This document shows positions 61,857 through 64,000 of a stretch of 64,000 bases of DNA, piece after piece (within the stretch, counting starts at the first letter, position 1; the number at the start of each line of letters is the position of its first letter). The translations under genes were made by a program, and so were the position numbers. This stretch comes from Marsupella aquatica (Eukaryota; Marchantiophyta): contig OZ316894.1 of assembly GCA_973895155.1 (NCBI GenBank), positions 21,390,001-21,454,000 of the forward strand, read 5' to 3'. The notes beneath the pieces are model-generated. The model did not search any database. It was not told where the DNA came from and was given only the letters and a program-made list of their open reading frames with translations.

Positions 61857-61910
61857 TAGGGATGACAGGATCCGAACCTGCGACATTTTGTATCCAAAAC
61901 AAACGCGCTA
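61857..61910 (-). tRNA. trnP-UGG: 3' 54 bases of a plastid-type tRNA-Pro(UGG), fragment
   Basis: Read on the minus strand this stretch has the anticodon arm (TTTGT, loop with TGG, ACAAA), the variable region, a T arm (CAGG, loop TTCGGAT, CCTG) and the acceptor end TCATCCCTA. The order and wording closely match the 3' part of plastid trnP-UGG as I remember it; the D arm and 5' acceptor strand are missing. It is most simply a nuclear insertion of plastid DNA and cannot fold as a full tRNA. The opposite strand appears to carry the start of the next coding sequence. Confidence 0.7.
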
Positions 61911-64000
61911 AGGTGGGTTCTTCTTCAAATGGACCGTCGTTTGTGCCCCAGCTCACCCAGGTATGTCATTGTGCATGAGCCACTAGCCATGACCTCCTCG
62001 TAACGTTTCTTAGGCGTGTTAATGTAATACAGGTGTGACAGCTAATCTCTGAGCATTCCATGGTGCATCTATGCTGCATTTCTTGTTTTCGTGGTTTGGT
62101 TTTGTGGTTGGCTGTTGCATCCTCCCAATTATTTTACTTACCCGTTCTGCGGTCGGCAGTTGGACGAGATGGTTTATGAAGTTTACACTCCCCTACCCAA
62201 ACAAAAGCCAGACCTGGAAATCATCTTTGTTCATGGCCTTCAGTTGACTGAACAAAAGGAGGCATACATGACAACCTGGATGTCGTATGACAACTCCCAG
62301 CTTTGGTTGAAGACGTGGCTGGTGGAAGAGTTTCCTAAAGCTCGGATTCTGACAATCTCATGACTGTTCCGCCAAAAGGAGTGATGTTGCTGGGATTTTG
62401 GATATGTACCGCACAACAGAGAATCTGATCCATGAACTTACGAGGGATAGTGTTCGAGTTGGCCGGGAAGGATGCCCAGTGGTGTTTGTAGGCCATTGTG
62501 TGGGCGGTTTAGTTTTGAAGGACCTTTGTGTCAGGGCGGGGAACTTGTTGACTCGAGAAAGTCCAGAAAGTCCAGAGTTTCAGCGAGTTGATGACCTGTT
62601 GTCGAACCTACGAGGCATATTCTTTTACGGAACACCGCACTTAGGATCGTTGTTGGTTGATGAGTTTCATCAAAACCCAGGTGCACTGGCGGCACAAATA
62701 AAAGTCTTGAAGGCTTCCAACAGTAGAAGAAATGAGGAGTTTCTTAAGTTGAAGAATCGGTATAAGTGGGCAACCTATGGGATAGGCGAAGGACAAAAGA
62801 CTTTTGTGGTATAGCACAATCTCTTGACCTGTCTCTTTTATTTTGGCTGTGCATTCGTATTGGGCCTTTAATTCTCTTCCGTGCTAACCATACGTCCTGT
62901 CAGATTATTGAGAAATTTGTAATATATAATCAGTTGCTCAACTCCAAGGGGCTCTCTTACCAGAACAATCAGCTTACTTTTATTTTCAAATTTTAATGTT
63001 TCTTAGCGTTACTTATCATCCGATGATTGAAGTTTAATGGATACAATATAATGGAAGGAAAAACACTTATATTTCCTCGGACTCTCCTGTGTCAACAATA
63101 TTTTGAACTTAATAGTTCTAATCATCCTGGAATCTTCACAATTTTGGCCTGTGATTATTGACCTGGTTTTCTCCTATAGGGTGGTCTGGATAAATGTATT
63201 CGTGTGGTTGAGGAGGCATCATCTAGGGCATACATGGATTCCTACTATACTGCTCGGACTTCAGACCATTTCAACATCTGCAAACCACGGGGGAAGAAGG
63301 ATAGTGCTTTCCAAAAGCTTACAGATTTTCTGCACCAGGTATTTAGCAGTCGTATTCTCAGATATTCCGATTTCAGACGTTATGAGAAATTGACAATGGG
63401 AAAGCATCCATAGACGTGATAGCGAGAACCTTGCGTTGAAAGTTTACAACCTAGTGGTATATCGAAACCTTCCCCTTTCACAGTATTCTTGATGTATGTC
63501 GTACTACTTCAACACTAGAAAGATTGTGTGCTTTGAGTGCTCTAAAAATCCAATGGCTTTTGGTGTAGCTCGAGGACAACTTGCAGTTACAAGTTTCTCG
63601 TTTCTTCACTCCCATCCACATTATAGATATCTTCTCATCGTTTTCTCGACTTTTGTTGTGAAATTTTGAATCACCATAATTCGAACAGGTGCAAGGAAGT
63701 GGAGCACTTGATGGGAGTCTTGCTATCTGTGGGAGTTACCAGCCGCAAGACATTATTGACTTGGAAGGTCGTGCAGGCCAAGTACGCACTATGGTGGCCA
63801 AGCCAAATGCCAACAAGATCTTCATTGTAGGTTTGAGTGGAATCGGCAAAACTACACTCGCTGAGCAGGTCTTCCGTGAGATGTGTCCCAACTTTGGAGT
63901 CACATGCTTTGTATCTCTTGAGAGCTCTGAGCCCCAATACGATTGCCAAGAACAGGTCTTGAAAAGAATTCAAGACGGACTACGTTCAGGTCGGGCAGGA
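61862..64000 (+). pseudogene. Alpha/beta-hydrolase-NB-ARC (HNL-type) resistance gene, 5' part, frameshifted
   Basis: Exons 61862-61960, 62160-62808, 63180-63338 and 63689-64000 (open at the window end) join in phase. The first part (about residues 34-300) is a SERAC1-like alpha/beta-hydrolase: LEIIFVHGLQL, the nucleophile elbow GHCVGGLVLK (Cys where Ser is usual), FFYGTPHLGSLL, and the His box SDHFNICKP. The fourth exon opens an NB-ARC domain with P-loop GLSGIGKTT (about 63830-63856) and VTCFVSLESS. HNL proteins are intracellular immune receptors known from bryophytes; the LRR part would lie beyond the window. Exon 2 is broken after 62360: the sequence reads TCATGAC where two bases seem missing, giving a TGA at 62361-62363 and continuing one frame over. 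Either the gene is a pseudogene or the assembly has an error. The ATG at 61862 is the first in frame after a TAA near 61841. Confidence 0.8.

Overview
The window looks like nuclear DNA of a land plant, most likely a bryophyte. The reasons are intron-rich genes with GT-AG junctions, plant-type gene families (UPL6 HECT ligase, PRA1-H, AATP1-type AAA-ATPase, UTP21, ALG6), a decayed Ty3/gypsy retrotransposon, and a resistance-type gene joining an alpha/beta-hydrolase domain to an NB-ARC domain. That last class (HNL) is best known from liverworts, so a liverwort is favoured, but I cannot name the species from sequence alone.

Layout. 1-4093: remains of a Ty3/gypsy element (reverse transcriptase, RNase H, integrase, terminal PHD finger) with two in-frame stops and a 136-bp repeated LTR-like end. 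4094-7310: non-coding DNA with tandem duplications and a foldback MITE-like element. 7315-12025: an unrecognised plus-strand gene; its last six coding exons are phase-consistent. 14398-15882: intronless minus-strand BCS1/AATP1-type AAA-ATPase with a duplicated TATA-bearing upstream segment. 16231-20100: AT-rich, repeat-rich spacer.

20105-27504: complete 18-exon minus-strand UTP21/WDR36 gene (926 aa by my exon joining). 28742-32150: complete 7-exon minus-strand ALG6 (526 aa). Their 5' ends share a similar block with telo-box motifs. 34711-35940 and 44584-45846 are two copies of a 1.2-kb segment about 9.9 kb apart. The first lies directly upstream of a 4-exon PRA1-family gene (36017-37965). 47473-57588: complete 26-exon plus-strand UPL6 (1039 aa) with a full HECT domain. 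57589-61850: tandem repeats and satellite-like arrays.

61862-64000 (runs off the end): 5' part of the hydrolase-NB-ARC gene. Its apparent start codon and first codons lie inside an antisense fragment that closely resembles plastid trnP-UGG. Its hydrolase has Cys in place of the nucleophile Ser, and the second exon carries a two-base frameshift.

The cellular genes are unrelated housekeeping functions (pre-rRNA processing, N-glycan assembly, vesicle traffic, ubiquitin transfer) rather than one pathway. The most unusual locus is the hydrolase-NB-ARC gene at the right edge. Exon boundaries were derived by hand from splice motifs, reading phase and remembered family conservation; no alignment was run.
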